Of a stretch of DNA of 64,000 nucleotides, positions 1-11,073 are shown in pieces. The notes under the pieces are model-generated. The model did no database searches, had not been told where the DNA came from, and worked only from the letters and a program-made list of their open reading frames with translations. The translations under genes were made by a program, and so were the position numbers. The stretch comes from Lysobacter sp. Root916 (GTDB lineage Bacteria > Pseudomonadota > Gammaproteobacteria > Xanthomonadales > Xanthomonadaceae): the NCBI RefSeq assembly GCF_001429785.1, contig NZ_LMJF01000012.1, positions 521,641 through 585,640 of the forward strand, written 5' to 3'. Position 1 is the first letter of the stretch. Every line of letters starts with the position of its first letter.

Positions 1-244
1 GCACTTGATCTCCCTTCTCCCGCCTGCGGGAGAAGGTGCCCGAAGGGCGGATGAGGGCGACGGGTGAGGTGGGAGCTTGCGGCCTGCGGCGCGCCCTCAC
101 CCCAACCCCTCTCCCGCAAGCGGGAGAGGGGCTAAAGCGACGCGCACTTGATCTCCCTTCTCCCGCCTGCGGGAGAAGGTGCCCGAAGGGCGGATGAGGG
201 CGGCCTGAGGGGCTTCGGGCTAGGCCCAAGCCACAACCTGGCCC
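1..244. repeat. Intergenic repeat cluster downstream of rpoN
   Basis: No gene is seen here. A 59-base sequence beginning GCACTTGATCTCCC is present twice as an exact direct repeat (1-59 and 144-202). Between the copies, around 99-133, is an inverted-repeat unit CCTCTCCCGCAAGCGGGAGA followed by GGG. Each arm is self-complementary (CTCCCGCCTGCGGGAG), so the transcript would form strong hairpins. The same family occurs at 33676-34030 and 50466-50563. The stretch lies after the rpoN stop and could act as a transcription end. Confidence 0.8.
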
Positions 245-1690
245 TCAGGCCATCCGCACCCGATCCTGCGACGACGGGATGCTCATCGCCTCGCGGTACT
301 TGGCTACCGTACGGCGCGCCACCGGCACGCCGGTGGCCTTGAGGGTTTCGGCCAGGCGCGCGTCGGACAGCGGCTTGCGCGGGTTCTCGGCCTCGATCAG
401 GCGCCGGATCATGGCCTGGATCGCGGTGCTGGAGGCCTCGCCGCCGGAACCGGTGTCGATGCCGGAGGCGAAGAAGGCGCGCAGCGGCACGGTGCCGCGC
501 GGGGTGCGCGCGTACTTGCGCGAGATCGCGCGCGAGACCGTGGATTCGTGCAGGCCGATCTCGTTGGCGACCTCGCGCAGGGTCAGCGGGCGCAGGGCGC
601 TGTCGCCGAATTCCAGGAACGCGGCCTGCTGCTTGAGCAGGCAGCGGGTGACCTTGAGCAGGGTGTCGCCGCGCGCTTCCAGGCTCTTGAGCAGCCAGCG
701 CGCCTCCTGCAGGTGGCCGCGCAGATAACTGGCGTCGGCCGCGCTGGCGTGGCGGATCATGCCCTCGTAGCCGCGGTGGATCGACACCCGTGGGCGCATG
801 CCGTCGGCCAGGGCGACCCGCCACAGCCCGTGCTGGCGCCAGATCACCACGTCGGGAGCGACATAGGTGTCGGCCGCGATCGCGCCGATCTGGGCGCCCG
901 GGCGCGGGTCCAGCGAGCGCAGCAGTTGCACCGCGGTCTCGACCTCGGCGACCTCGAGCTTGAGTTCGGCCGCCAGCCCGGCCACGCCGACCTTGGGCAG
1001 GCGCTCCAGCGGCCCGTTGGCCAGGCTGTTGGCGAGCTCGCGTCCGGGCGTCTCGGCGGGCAGCTGGCTCAGCTGCAGGCGCAGGCACTCGCCCAGCGAG
1101 CGCGCGCCGACCCCGACTGGGTCGTAGCGCTGGATCTGGTGCAGCACCGTGGTCAGCTCGTCCACGCCGGCGTCGATCGCCGGGCCCAGCGAGGCGGCGA
1201 TCGCGTCCAGCGGCTCGCGCAGGTAGCCGTCGTCATCGATGGCCTCGATCAGGGATACCCCGATCAGGCGGTCGCGCGCGGTCAGCGGGCTCAGGTGCAG
1301 CTGCCACAGCAGGTGGTCGTGCAGGGTGTCGGCGTCGGCGACCTGTTCGGCGACCGGGCCGTCGTCGTCCTGATCGGAGGGGCCGATGCGCTGGTACCAG
1401 GGCTCGCCGTCGCTGGTGCCCCAATCGGCCTCCGGCGGCAGGGCGTCGCGGTGGTCCTCGCCGGAGGACTCCGGCGCGCTCTCGCGCTCGTCGCCGACGC
1501 TGCCGCCGTCGGCGCCGTTGCTGACGCTGATCGCGGTCTCGGTCCAGTCCAGCAGCGGATTGCTCTCCACCGCGGTGACCAGTTCGGCTTCCAGTTCCAC
1601 CGCCGATAGCTGCAACAGACGGATGGCCTGACGCAATTGCGGCGTCATCACCAGCTGTTGACCTAGCGAGGCTTGGAGGCGGGGCTTCAT
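245..1690 (-). CDS. rpoN: RNA polymerase sigma-54 factor RpoN
   Basis: This is the alternative sigma factor that directs RNA polymerase to -24/-12 promoters and needs AAA+ enhancer-binding activators. The 481 residues match the usual family length. The N-terminus has the glutamine/leucine-rich activator region (QASLGQQLVMTPQLRQAIRL), followed by an acidic linker at about 60-115, the core-binding domain, and a helix-turn-helix (LREVANEIGLHESTVSRAIS). The RpoN box ARRTVAKYRE lies at residues 458-467 close to the C-terminus. It follows lptB by 98 bases in the same direction, the conserved proteobacterial order lptB-rpoN. The usual hpf gene does not follow within the 244 bases left in the window. 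Confidence 0.98.
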   Translation of the reverse strand: MKPRLQASLGQQLVMTPQLRQAIRLLQLSAVELEAELVTAVESNPLLDWTETAISVSNGADGGSVGDERESAPESSGEDHRDALPPEADWGTSDGEPWYQRIGPSDQDDDGPVAEQVADADTLHDHLLWQLHLSPLTARDRLIGVSLIEAIDDDGYLREPLDAIAASLGPAIDAGVDELTTVLHQIQRYDPVGVGARSLGECLRLQLSQLPAETPGRELANSLANGPLERLPKVGVAGLAAELKLEVAEVETAVQLLRSLDPRPGAQIGAIAADTYVAPDVVIWRQHGLWRVALADGMRPRVSIHRGYEGMIRHASAADASYLRGHLQEARWLLKSLEARGDTLLKVTRCLLKQQAAFLEFGDSALRPLTLREVANEIGLHESTVSRAISRKYARTPRGTVPLRAFFASGIDTGSGGEASSTAIQAMIRRLIEAENPRKPLSDARLAETLKATGVPVARRTVAKYREAMSIPSSQDRVRMA

Positions 1691-1788
1691 GCTCGGTGTC
1701 TAACGCGACCTGATAGGGCGGACGGCCGCACGCGTGTTCCAGAATGTGGCGGAAACGCCGACTGGAACCCTGCGCAATCGAGCTAAGG

Positions 1789-2507
<719 letters not shown>

Positions 2508-2508
<1 letters not shown>

Positions 2509-3032
2509 CAGCGGCCTCCCTTGGCCGGCGCGGCGGGCTTGCCCTTGGGCTGCAGGCGCAGGTTCACGCGGCCGCCGGTGCCGCCGCTCTCGATCTGGCC
2601 GGTCTTCATGTTGTAGACGATGCGCTCGCTCTTGATCGTGTCGCCGGCCTTGTCGACATAGGCGTTGCCGGTGAGGATCACGGTGTCCTTGGGCATGTCG
2701 TAGTCGACCTTGTTGGCGCGGCCGTTGAACGGCGAGCCGTCGTCGAGCTGCTGCTTCAAGGTCACCTGCGAGCCGGTCAGGGCGACGTAGCTGATATCGC
2801 CGTCGGCGCGCTTGATGTCGGCCTTGGCGGCGTTGATGACCAGGGTGCCCTGGACGATCTTGACGTTGCCGGTGAGCACGCAGGGGCCGGTGTCGCTGGC
2901 GACCGAGCAGTTGCTGTGGTCGGCGCCGACGTCCATGGGCTGGTTGCGGTCCGAAGAACGCGCATGCGCCGCGGCGGCCGCCAGCAGGGCGACGATCAGG
3001 CACAGCACCTGCTTAGCGGGCTTTCGCTTCAT
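2508..3032 (-). CDS. lptA: Periplasmic LPS transport protein LptA
   Basis: LptA forms the periplasmic bridge that carries lipopolysaccharide from LptC to LptD. The 174-residue product starts with a cleavable signal peptide (basic MKRKPAK, hydrophobic stretch to about residue 24 ending AAAAHA). The mature part has the repeating beta-strand pattern of the OstA/LptA fold ([20 protein letters not shown], then [20 protein letters not shown]). A glycine/proline/lysine-rich tail follows. It overlaps lptC by 20 bases upstream and lptB by one base downstream. Confidence 0.96.
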
Positions 3033-3579
3033 AGCGGACCTTGACGTTGGGGATGTTGACGTTCTTGGTATCGAGATCGGCCTGCAATCCCGAGCCGGTC
3101 ATTATAGTGCCCGGCTGAACCACCTTAACCGGAACCGCCGAAGTCGCCTTGTTCGTGTCGGGGAACACGTTCAGTTCTTCGGAGGTGATGCTGATCGGCT
3201 TGCCGCCGGCATTGGTGCTGTCGGCCTTGACCGCCCCGCGCAGGCGCACCTCGTCGGCCTTGGCGCTGACCCAGGCGGCCTTGGAGCGTACTTCCCAGGC
3301 GCCGCCGCCGGCTTCGCCGGTGGGCGGGATCAGGAAGGTCGGGGTGGCGATGTCCATGGTCTTGACGTTGGGATCGCGCGTCAGCTTGGGCGCGCGCAGG
3401 GTGAAGGATTCCTTGCCCTGTTTGTCCAGCACCACCACTTCGAAATCGTTGAGCACGTAGTCCGAGCGCCCGCCGGCGGCCGGACCGCCGTGGTCCTTGT
3501 TGCGCTGCGACCACAGCGCCCAGCCGCTGGCGAGCGCGCCCAGCACCAGGAAGGCGGTGATCAGGCCGCGCCAGCTCAT
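3013..3579 (-). CDS. lptC: LPS export system protein LptC
   Basis: LptC is a bitopic inner-membrane protein linking LptB2FG to LptA. The start at 3579 gives 188 residues with one N-terminal membrane segment (GLITAFLVLGALASGWALW) and a periplasmic beta-jellyroll (YVLNDFEVVVLDKQGKESFT). The ATG overlaps the kdsC stop by four bases (ATGA), which supports it over in-frame starts inside kdsC. It is a member of the kdsD-kdsC-lptC-lptA-lptB-rpoN series. Confidence 0.95.
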   Translation of the reverse strand: MSWRGLITAFLVLGALASGWALWSQRNKDHGGPAAGGRSDYVLNDFEVVVLDKQGKESFTLRAPKLTRDPNVKTMDIATPTFLIPPTGEAGGGAWEVRSKAAWVSAKADEVRLRGAVKADSTNAGGKPISITSEELNVFPDTNKATSAVPVKVVQPGTIMTGSGLQADLDTKNVNIPNVKVRYEAKAR

Positions 3580-4124
3580 TCCAGCACCTGCGCCAGCAGG
3601 CGCTCGGCGTGGCCCTGCGCGGCCAGCAGCAGGTCGCACAGCTCGCGGCCGGCGCCGCAGCCGCCCAGGGCGCCGGTGCGCCAGTGCACGCGCTCGCGGA
3701 CCCAGGGGTGGGCGTTGGCGGGCGCGACCGCGAGGCCGACGTGGGCCATCGCGCGCAGATCGGGCAGGTCGTCGCCCATGAAGCTGACCTCGTCCAGGCC
3801 CAGGCCCAGGCGCTGCGCGATCTCGCGCACGCAGGCCAGCTTGTCGGCGACGCGGGTATGCGCCTCCAGGCCGAGTTCGGCCGCGCGCTGCTCGGCGATG
3901 GTGCTGGCGCGCGCGGTCACGAAGGCCACCGCGATGCCCGCCTTGCGCAGCAGCACCAGGCCCTGGCCGTCGTGGACGTGGAAGGCTTTGAGTTCGCGGC
4001 CCTCGCTGTCGAAGATCAGGCGGCCGTCGGTCAGGGTGCCGTCGACGTCGAAGCAGGCCAGCCGGATCCGGGCGGCGCGTTCGCGGATTTCGGCGGGGTA
4101 GTCGTTGAGGTGGCTATAGGGCAT
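3576..4124 (-). CDS. kdsC: 3-deoxy-D-manno-octulosonate 8-phosphate phosphatase KdsC
   Basis: KdsC removes phosphate from Kdo-8-phosphate to release Kdo for the LPS inner core. The 182-residue HAD enzyme has motif I DVDGTLTDG (about residues 27-35), a motif II threonine in VAFVTARAS, and motif III/IV GDDLPDLRAM. The product lacks the large cap domain, as expected for tetrameric KdsC. The start lies seven bases after an inverted repeat that fills the gap from kdsD. Kdo is made by KdsD, KdsA and KdsC; the first and last are adjacent here. Confidence 0.97.
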   Translation of the reverse strand: MPYSHLNDYPAEIRERAARIRLACFDVDGTLTDGRLIFDSEGRELKAFHVHDGQGLVLLRKAGIAVAFVTARASTIAEQRAAELGLEAHTRVADKLACVREIAQRLGLGLDEVSFMGDDLPDLRAMAHVGLAVAPANAHPWVRERVHWRTGALGGCGAGRELCDLLLAAQGHAERLLAQVLE

Positions 4125-4131
4125 CAGAGCA

Positions 4132-4220
4132 GGGATTCGGGATTTGGGATTCGGGATTGGGCGAGCGTCATAGTGGAATGTGATCGGTTGGCGAATCCCG
4201 AATCTCGAATCCCCAATCTC
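4132..4220. repeat. GGGATTC inverted repeat between kdsD and kdsC
   Basis: The left arm (4132-4161) repeats the unit GGGATTC/GGGATTT about four times. The right arm (4192-4220) carries the complement (CGAATCCCGAATCTCG and onward), with a 30-base spacer. Transcribed from either strand it would make a long hairpin. It begins five bases after the kdsD stop and ends seven bases before the kdsC start, so it fills the junction. Related copies are at 5946-6061, 31685-31779, 41508-41621 and 46499-46572. Confidence 0.9.
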
Positions 4221-4225
4221 AGCCT

Positions 4226-5242
4226 TTAAACCACTCTAGCGCGCAACAAGTCATGAATATTGAGGGCGCCGACCACGCGTTGTTCAGCGTCCACCACCAG
4301 CAGGCCACTGATCTTGTGGGTTTCCATGAGCTGCGCGGCTTCCACCGCCAGGGCCTCGGGGCCGATGGTCTTGGGCGCGCGGGTCATGACTTCGACGATC
4401 CGGGTCGAACGCAGGTCCACGCCCGGGTCGTCGAGGGTGCGGCGCAGGTCGCCGTCGGTGTACAGACCGAGCAGGCGTCCGCCGTCGTCGACCACCGCGG
4501 TCATGCCCAGGCGCTTGTGGCTCATTTCCACCAGCGCCTCGCTCACGCTGGCGTCGGCTTTGATGCGCGGCACGTCGTCGCCGGCGTGCATGATGTCGGT
4601 GATGTGCAGCAGCAGGCGGCGACCGAGCGCGCCGGCCGGATGCGAGCGGGCGAAATCGTCGGCGGTGAAGCCGCGCGCTTCCAGCAGGGCGACCGCGAGC
4701 GCGTCGCCCATCGCCAGCGAGGCGGTGGTGCTGGAGGTCGGCGCCAGCGCCAGCGGGCAGGCCTCGGCCGGCACGCTGACGTCCAGGTGCACATCGGACT
4801 CGCGCGCCATGGTCGACTGGGCGCGGCCGGTCATCGAGATCAGCTTGTTGCCCTGGCGCTTGAGCACCGGCAGCAGCATCAGCACTTCGTCGCTCTCGCC
4901 CGAGTAGGACAGGGCCAGCACGATATCGGCGTCGGTGATCATGCCCAGGTCGCCGTGGCCGGCTTCGCCCGGGTGCACATAGAAGGCCGGGGTGCCGGTG
5001 GAGGCCAGGGTGGCGGCGATCTTGCGCGCGACGTGACCGGACTTGCCCATGCCGGTGCAGACCACCCGCCCGCGCGCTTCCAGCATCAAGCGGCAGGCCG
5101 CGGTGAAGGCGCCGTCGATGCGCGCGGCGACCGCGGCCAGGGCCTGCCCCTCGATCTCGAACACGCGCCGGCCGCTGGCGGCCAGGCCGGCGTCGGAGAC
5201 CGGGTGCGGGGCGGGCGCCGCGCTGAGGGGGGAGATCGTCAT
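4226..5242 (-). CDS. kdsD: D-arabinose 5-phosphate isomerase KdsD
   Basis: KdsD interconverts ribulose 5-phosphate and arabinose 5-phosphate, the first committed step to Kdo. The 338 residues comprise an N-terminal SIS domain (GMGKSGHVARKIAATLASTG; VHPGEAGHGDLGMI) and two C-terminal CBS domains (ITDIMHAGDDVPRIKADASV; VVEVMTRAPKTIGPEAL-like second copy), the usual KdsD architecture. It heads the minus-strand Kdo/LPS-export series and is divergent from ibaG-murA. No other in-frame start is better placed. Confidence 0.96.
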   Translation of the reverse strand: MTISPLSAAPAPHPVSDAGLAASGRRVFEIEGQALAAVAARIDGAFTAACRLMLEARGRVVCTGMGKSGHVARKIAATLASTGTPAFYVHPGEAGHGDLGMITDADIVLALSYSGESDEVLMLLPVLKRQGNKLISMTGRAQSTMARESDVHLDVSVPAEACPLALAPTSSTTASLAMGDALAVALLEARGFTADDFARSHPAGALGRRLLLHITDIMHAGDDVPRIKADASVSEALVEMSHKRLGMTAVVDDGGRLLGLYTDGDLRRTLDDPGVDLRSTRIVEVMTRAPKTIGPEALAVEAAQLMETHKISGLLVVDAEQRVVGALNIHDLLRARVV

Positions 5243-7330
<2,088 letters not shown>

Positions 7331-7352
7331 GCGCTCCGCGCTTGAACATGAG

Positions 7353-7380
7353 AGGCCCGCTCGATGCGGGCCTTTTCTTT
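7353..7380 (+). terminator. Rho-independent terminator after murA
   Basis: A perfect 8-bp stem AGGCCCGC/GCGGGCCT with loop TCGAT (7353-7373) is followed by TTTCTTT. It is 22 bases after the murA stop. Confidence 0.9.
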
Positions 7381-7456
7381 GGCCGCCCTGCGAAAAGCGC
7401 CGCGCGCACAAAGAGTCCGCGTGCGCGGAGCCTTTACGATGAGGCACTGGCTAAAC

Positions 7457-7485
7457 TTGAAGCTGCCGATGGTGGTGCTTACGGT
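7457..7485 (+). promoter_or_regulatory. Candidate sigma-70 promoter for the orphan gene at 7500
   Basis: TTGAAG (7457-7462) and TACGGT (7480-7485) are separated by 17 bases, a fair match to -35/-10 elements. It lies after the murA terminator and 15 bases before the next start codon, so the transcript would have a very short leader. No Shine-Dalgarno sequence is visible. This is a pattern match only. Confidence 0.35.
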
Positions 7486-7499
7486 GCATTCTGTCCGAT

Positions 7500-8000
7500 A
7501 TGAACGCTAGAGACGCACTAGATCTGGAACGAGGAGTTGCCAGGCTCGACGGGTTTCTCGCGGGATTGGCCGCCATGAATGGAGGGCTGCGCGACTATTC
7601 GTCATTCTGCTACATCGTTCGGATCGATGATGGGCAGTCCATAGATAGGGCTATCAAGGACTATTGCCACTGGTTTCCTCAGCTGCGATTTTCCTCGGTG
7701 ATACGGTTGGAAAGAGGGGCGCGGGATCTGGAACATTCACTCCGCCCGTATCTGGTCAGGGATGCTCCGAAGACAAGTCAGGGTGACCTGCTCAATCTGC
7801 GGCATCACTTGTCGTTCAAGGTCATGGACATGATATCGGCTGTCTTCGAGGGGCCCTGCCAGCTCGAAGTTTTTGAGCTGCATTCGGAGTCAAGGCCTCG
7901 TAGTTCGAAATGCGTCTACTACGGCGTTTGCGCGCGAGGCGTAGCGGTTGTTCTGCAGTTCAATGACGATCGCAACTTCGAGAGTGTTACAGGAGACTAG
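7500..8000 (+). CDS. Hypothetical protein, AT-richer orphan gene
   Basis: A 166-residue protein that I do not recognise. It has no signal peptide or membrane segment and looks like a soluble, mixed alpha/beta cytoplasmic protein (for example DYCHWFPQLRFSSVIRLERG and FKVMDMISAVFEGPCQLEVF). Codon third positions are much less GC-rich than in the flanking genes, which suggests acquisition by transfer. It sits alone between the murA terminator and a 376-base gap. The ATG at 7500 lacks a clear ribosome-binding site; no obvious better start exists nearby. Confidence 0.7.
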   Translation: MNARDALDLERGVARLDGFLAGLAAMNGGLRDYSSFCYIVRIDDGQSIDRAIKDYCHWFPQLRFSSVIRLERGARDLEHSLRPYLVRDAPKTSQGDLLNLRHHLSFKVMDMISAVFEGPCQLEVFELHSESRPRSSKCVYYGVCARGVAVVLQFNDDRNFESVTGD

Positions 8001-8376
8001 AGAGGCCGAAAACAGGCTGCAGAGTGGGCTTTCTCAGTGGCGGGCGACAACGGCTGCCTACTCCTTCTTTTCGCCCTTGAGCGACGGCGTTGCGGCTCCC
8101 GTCCGCTTCCCTCCGCCGTTACTTGCACGCTCACCAACACCACATCGTCAATGCCCTCCAAAATTGGCGGTGGCGATGCCGGTTGCGCGTCGCCTGCCGG
8201 CTGATGTGCGGCGGGGTTCGCGCGCTAGGTACACTCCCTGGGCCGATGCCGACGAAGGCTCGCACTTTCAGGTGAGCGGTGCGGCGTTTACGGTAGGGGA
8301 ACGATCACGGAACGCCATCGCCTGGCCTCGATGCGGCCGGCGCGGCGTATGACGCACGCCTTTTGACGGAGACGAT
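8001..8376. other. Intergenic region, no gene seen
   Basis: Short open frames exist here, but their codon use is not Lysobacter-like and no family is recognisable. A possible -10 element TACACT lies near 8230 and a GGAG ribosome-binding site lies just upstream of the ATG at 8377. Composition is intermediate between the orphan gene and the GC-rich neighbour. Confidence 0.5.
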
Positions 8377-9447
8377 ATGGACCTCGATACGCTCGTACGC
8401 GGCGGTGCCGGCCGTGGCGATTACAGCCATCTGCTGCCGTTCGCCTGGATGCTGCCCACCTATTACGCGGCGCCGGCGGGCAAGGCGATTCCCTCCTGCG
8501 GCGCACCGCTGCTGCAATTGCCCGATCCGGACCTGCAGGCCCGAGCCCAGCGTCTGCTCAACGTGCTGTATTGGACGGCGCAGCGCCATGCCAATCTCGA
8601 CGGCATGGTCGACGAGCAGACTTTGAAAGTCTTCCTGGCGCCAGAGTTCCTGTTCCGGAAAGGGACGCAAGCCGCCACCGCAGCCACCGATGCCGGTTTC
8701 GGCGCCTATCCGGAATCCCTGCGCCACGAGTTGGCCGGAGCCCTGTATAGCGCGATTAATGGGACGCCGTTGTTCAAGAACTGGCTGCTGGTAGCCGGCA
8801 GCCTGTGCGCGTCGCTAACGCAGCGAAGGGGCTTGCTCAACACCACCTTTGTGCTGCGCGGCCAGCGCGCGCAGATGGATGCATCGCCGCCGTACGTGCT
8901 GCTGGAAAAGCTGTACCGTCCGCGCCTGGACGACGCCGCTGCAGCGCGCCTGGCCGACGCCGACCAGAGCCTGGCCAGCCGCTACGCCTTGGACCCGGAG
9001 CAAAGCCTGGACAACCTGATTCGCTGGGACGGAATGATGCTGGGCGTGGAGTTGGGCCTGGACCACGGCCAGCAGACCCTGCGCAACGATATGAACTACT
9101 TGGGCCGCGTGCTCGGGCCGGAGGTGCCGGGCCTGGACCTGCAGCTGATCGCATCCTGCGGCACGTCCATCATCGATCCCTCCTGCGCGGTCAAGGACGG
9201 CGGGCTAGTCGTTCTGGCCGACGGCCACCACACCGCCAGCCAGGCTTCGATCGAGCCGCGCTTCCAGATCGGCCGCTACGACGCGCAACGCGGCGTGTTG
9301 GTTCCCTTGCCGTCCAGCGATATCGTGTTCAGCGAGCTGCCGCGTGGCGACGATTCCCAGATCGATTACATGCGAGGACGCTACGCCCAGCTCGGGCGGC
9401 GGCAAGGGGTGTGGTCCTGCAAGGCGAAAATCCCGCTGCAGGGGTGA
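8377..9447 (+). CDS. Nitrilase-superfamily-like protein lacking the catalytic cysteine
   Basis: The 356-residue product resembles the carbon-nitrogen hydrolase (nitrilase) fold. Visible elements in order are the Glu motif KVFLAPEFLF (E90), a strand LLVAGSLCAS followed by LLNTTFVLRG, a Lys motif VLLEKLYRP (K178), and the segment WDGMMLGVELGLDHG that corresponds to the usual G-x-x-IC-x-[DE] motif. There the cysteine position is glycine (G223). The next strand LQLIASCGTSI fits the family strand after the active site. With Cys absent, amidase activity is not expected; it may be a pseudoenzyme or a different hydrolase. The start has GGAG nine bases upstream. The family assignment is from motifs only. 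Confidence 0.6.
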   Translation: MDLDTLVRGGAGRGDYSHLLPFAWMLPTYYAAPAGKAIPSCGAPLLQLPDPDLQARAQRLLNVLYWTAQRHANLDGMVDEQTLKVFLAPEFLFRKGTQAATAATDAGFGAYPESLRHELAGALYSAINGTPLFKNWLLVAGSLCASLTQRRGLLNTTFVLRGQRAQMDASPPYVLLEKLYRPRLDDAAAARLADADQSLASRYALDPEQSLDNLIRWDGMMLGVELGLDHGQQTLRNDMNYLGRVLGPEVPGLDLQLIASCGTSIIDPSCAVKDGGLVVLADGHHTASQASIEPRFQIGRYDAQRGVLVPLPSSDIVFSELPRGDDSQIDYMRGRYAQLGRRQGVWSCKAKIPLQG

Positions 9448-9516
9448 GGATATTCGCGCCGGCCGCGGAGGACGGCATCGACAGGCCAGTCGAACCTCGT
9501 GCGTCCTAAAACGAAG

Positions 9517-9536
9517 AGCCCCGCGATCGCGGGGCT
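9517..9536. terminator. Bidirectional terminator between convergent genes
   Basis: AGCCCCGCGATCGCGGGGCT is a perfect 20-base palindrome. Read on the minus strand it is followed by CTTCGTTTTAGG, giving a reasonable U-rich tail for the DUF3108 operon; the plus-strand tail is poorer in T. Confidence 0.75.
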
Positions 9537-9567
9537 GTCGTTGTCGTTCATCGGGAGAGAACGGACT

Positions 9568-10266
9568 TCAGCGCACGCCGCGCACGCGCAGATCGATCGC
9601 GTCCTGGCCCTTGTCGCGTTGCAGGATGCGCGCGGGCACCGGCATGCCGTCGACGACCCAGGCGATGGTCTGCTTGTCGCCGTTGCTGCTGATCAGCTTG
9701 GTCGCGGTCTGGCTCTTGCCGCCGATGTCGATGCTTTCCTTGCCGACCACGGTGTAGGTCAGTTGCTTGACGCGGCCGTCCTCGACCATGCGGTAGCTGA
9801 TGGGCTTGCCGGCGCCGGCGTCGCGCACCAGGGCCAGGTTGATCAGCAGCGCGTCCATGTCGCCGGCGAGCAGCGGGATCGGGCCGGCGCGGTTTTCCTT
9901 GACGTCGCCGGTCCAGGTGGCCACGCCGCGGTTCCAGTCGTAGTTCGCGTTCTTGACCTGCTTGCGGGTCAGTACCTTGCTCGAGTCGCTGCCCGAGATC
10001 GGGCGCCACTGGCCGCCCTTTTCCTCGAACACGGTCGACTGGCTGAGGTTGGCCAGCGGGCTGCTGACTTCCAGGCTGTACTTCCAGCGGCCGGGGCCGG
10101 CCGCGGCCAGGGTCATGCGGCCGTTGCCCTGCATGCCCATGTAGCTGGCCGTGTAGTCGGCGCTGAAGGGCTTGATCGCGAGCGCGGGCAGGCTGGTCAG
10201 CGCCAGTGCGCCGGCCAGCAGCCAGGGCGACAGACGCGGCGACGGGACCTTGGGGGTAAGGGCCAT
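9568..10266 (-). CDS. DUF3108 domain-containing exported protein (second of a tandem pair)
   Basis: A 232-residue exported protein with a signal peptide (hydrophobic LLAGALALTSLPALA, cleavage near residue 30) and a DUF3108 domain (IKPFSADYTASYMGMQGNGRMTLA; GDVKENRAGPIPLLAGDMDALLINL). DUF3108 proteins have a periplasmic beta-barrel-like fold of unknown role. It shares clear similarity with its upstream neighbour, including the C-terminal pattern VPARILQRDKGQDAIDLRV. The start ATG overlaps the previous stop by one base (TGATG). Confidence 0.85.
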   Translation of the reverse strand: MALTPKVPSPRLSPWLLAGALALTSLPALAIKPFSADYTASYMGMQGNGRMTLAAAGPGRWKYSLEVSSPLANLSQSTVFEEKGGQWRPISGSDSSKVLTRKQVKNANYDWNRGVATWTGDVKENRAGPIPLLAGDMDALLINLALVRDAGAGKPISYRMVEDGRVKQLTYTVVGKESIDIGGKSQTATKLISSNGDKQTIAWVVDGMPVPARILQRDKGQDAIDLRVRGVR

Positions 10267-10979
10267 CAGTTCACTCCTCGGTATTCGACCAGACGCAGGT
10301 CGTAGGTATCTTGACCGTTTTCGCGTTGAAGAATGCGAACGGGGGTCGGAACGCCTTCCACGACCCAGATCACGGTCTCTTCGTTGCCGCTTTGGACCCG
10401 GTTCACGCGCATGGCGTTGTAGCCCATGTCGGCGACCGACACGCTTTCCAGTTCCTGCGCGACCACGTACTGATGCGGGCGCACGCGGCCGCCATCGACG
10501 AAGCGGTAGGCCAGGGTCTTGCCGGGCTGGGCGTCGCGTATGACGGCCAGATTGATCAGCAGGCCGCTCATGTCGCCGTCCTGCAGCGCGATGGGCTTTT
10601 GCCGGCTTTCCTTGACGTCGCCGGTCCAGCGCGCGCTGCGCTTGTTCCAGTCGTAGGTGCCGATCACCTGGCGCTTGGAGAACACCACCTTGCGCACCAG
10701 CGCCTGGCTGAGCGGGCGGTAGGTGTCGCCGACCAGGTCGAACACCGTGCTCTGCTGCGCGGCCGCGCCGGCCAGGCCCATCATGCCGTGCTCGGCGCGG
10801 ATATCCAGGTCGATGCGCCAATGGCTGCCGGAGGGCACCACCTGCATGGTCGCGTCGCCCAGCACCTTGCCGCTGTTGTAGACCTGGTAATCGGCCACGA
10901 ACGGCTCCAGCGCGCAGGCGCGTCCGGGGAGCAGCGCGCCGAGCAGGACGGCGGCGAGCAGGGGCAGCGATGACTTCAT
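10266..10979 (-). CDS. DUF3108 domain-containing exported protein (first of a tandem pair)
   Basis: A 237-residue exported protein whose signal peptide ends near ALLPGRACA. The DUF3108 domain runs from LEPFVADYQVYNSGKVLGDA to the C-terminal TPVRILQRENGQDTYDLRLV. The 93-base gap from purN would hold its promoter unless it is co-transcribed. The two tandem copies have diverged substantially, so the duplication is old. The function is not known. Confidence 0.85.
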   Translation of the reverse strand: MKSSLPLLAAVLLGALLPGRACALEPFVADYQVYNSGKVLGDATMQVVPSGSHWRIDLDIRAEHGMMGLAGAAAQQSTVFDLVGDTYRPLSQALVRKVVFSKRQVIGTYDWNKRSARWTGDVKESRQKPIALQDGDMSGLLINLAVIRDAQPGKTLAYRFVDGGRVRPHQYVVAQELESVSVADMGYNAMRVNRVQSGNEETVIWVVEGVPTPVRILQRENGQDTYDLRLVEYRGVN

Positions 10980-11073
10980 GGCGGGAGCGGGGTCCTTGGG
11001 GCGCGAGGGCGTCGACGGACGAGTAGGGCGGAAGGGCGCGTATGCGTATTGGACCGGGCGTACGCGCTCGGGT

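Noticed and set aside
1-244. A short protein frame on the plus strand opposite the repeat cluster before rpoN.
   Set aside because: It is a translation of repeat palindromes and its reading frame is due to the repeat structure. No protein family is apparent.
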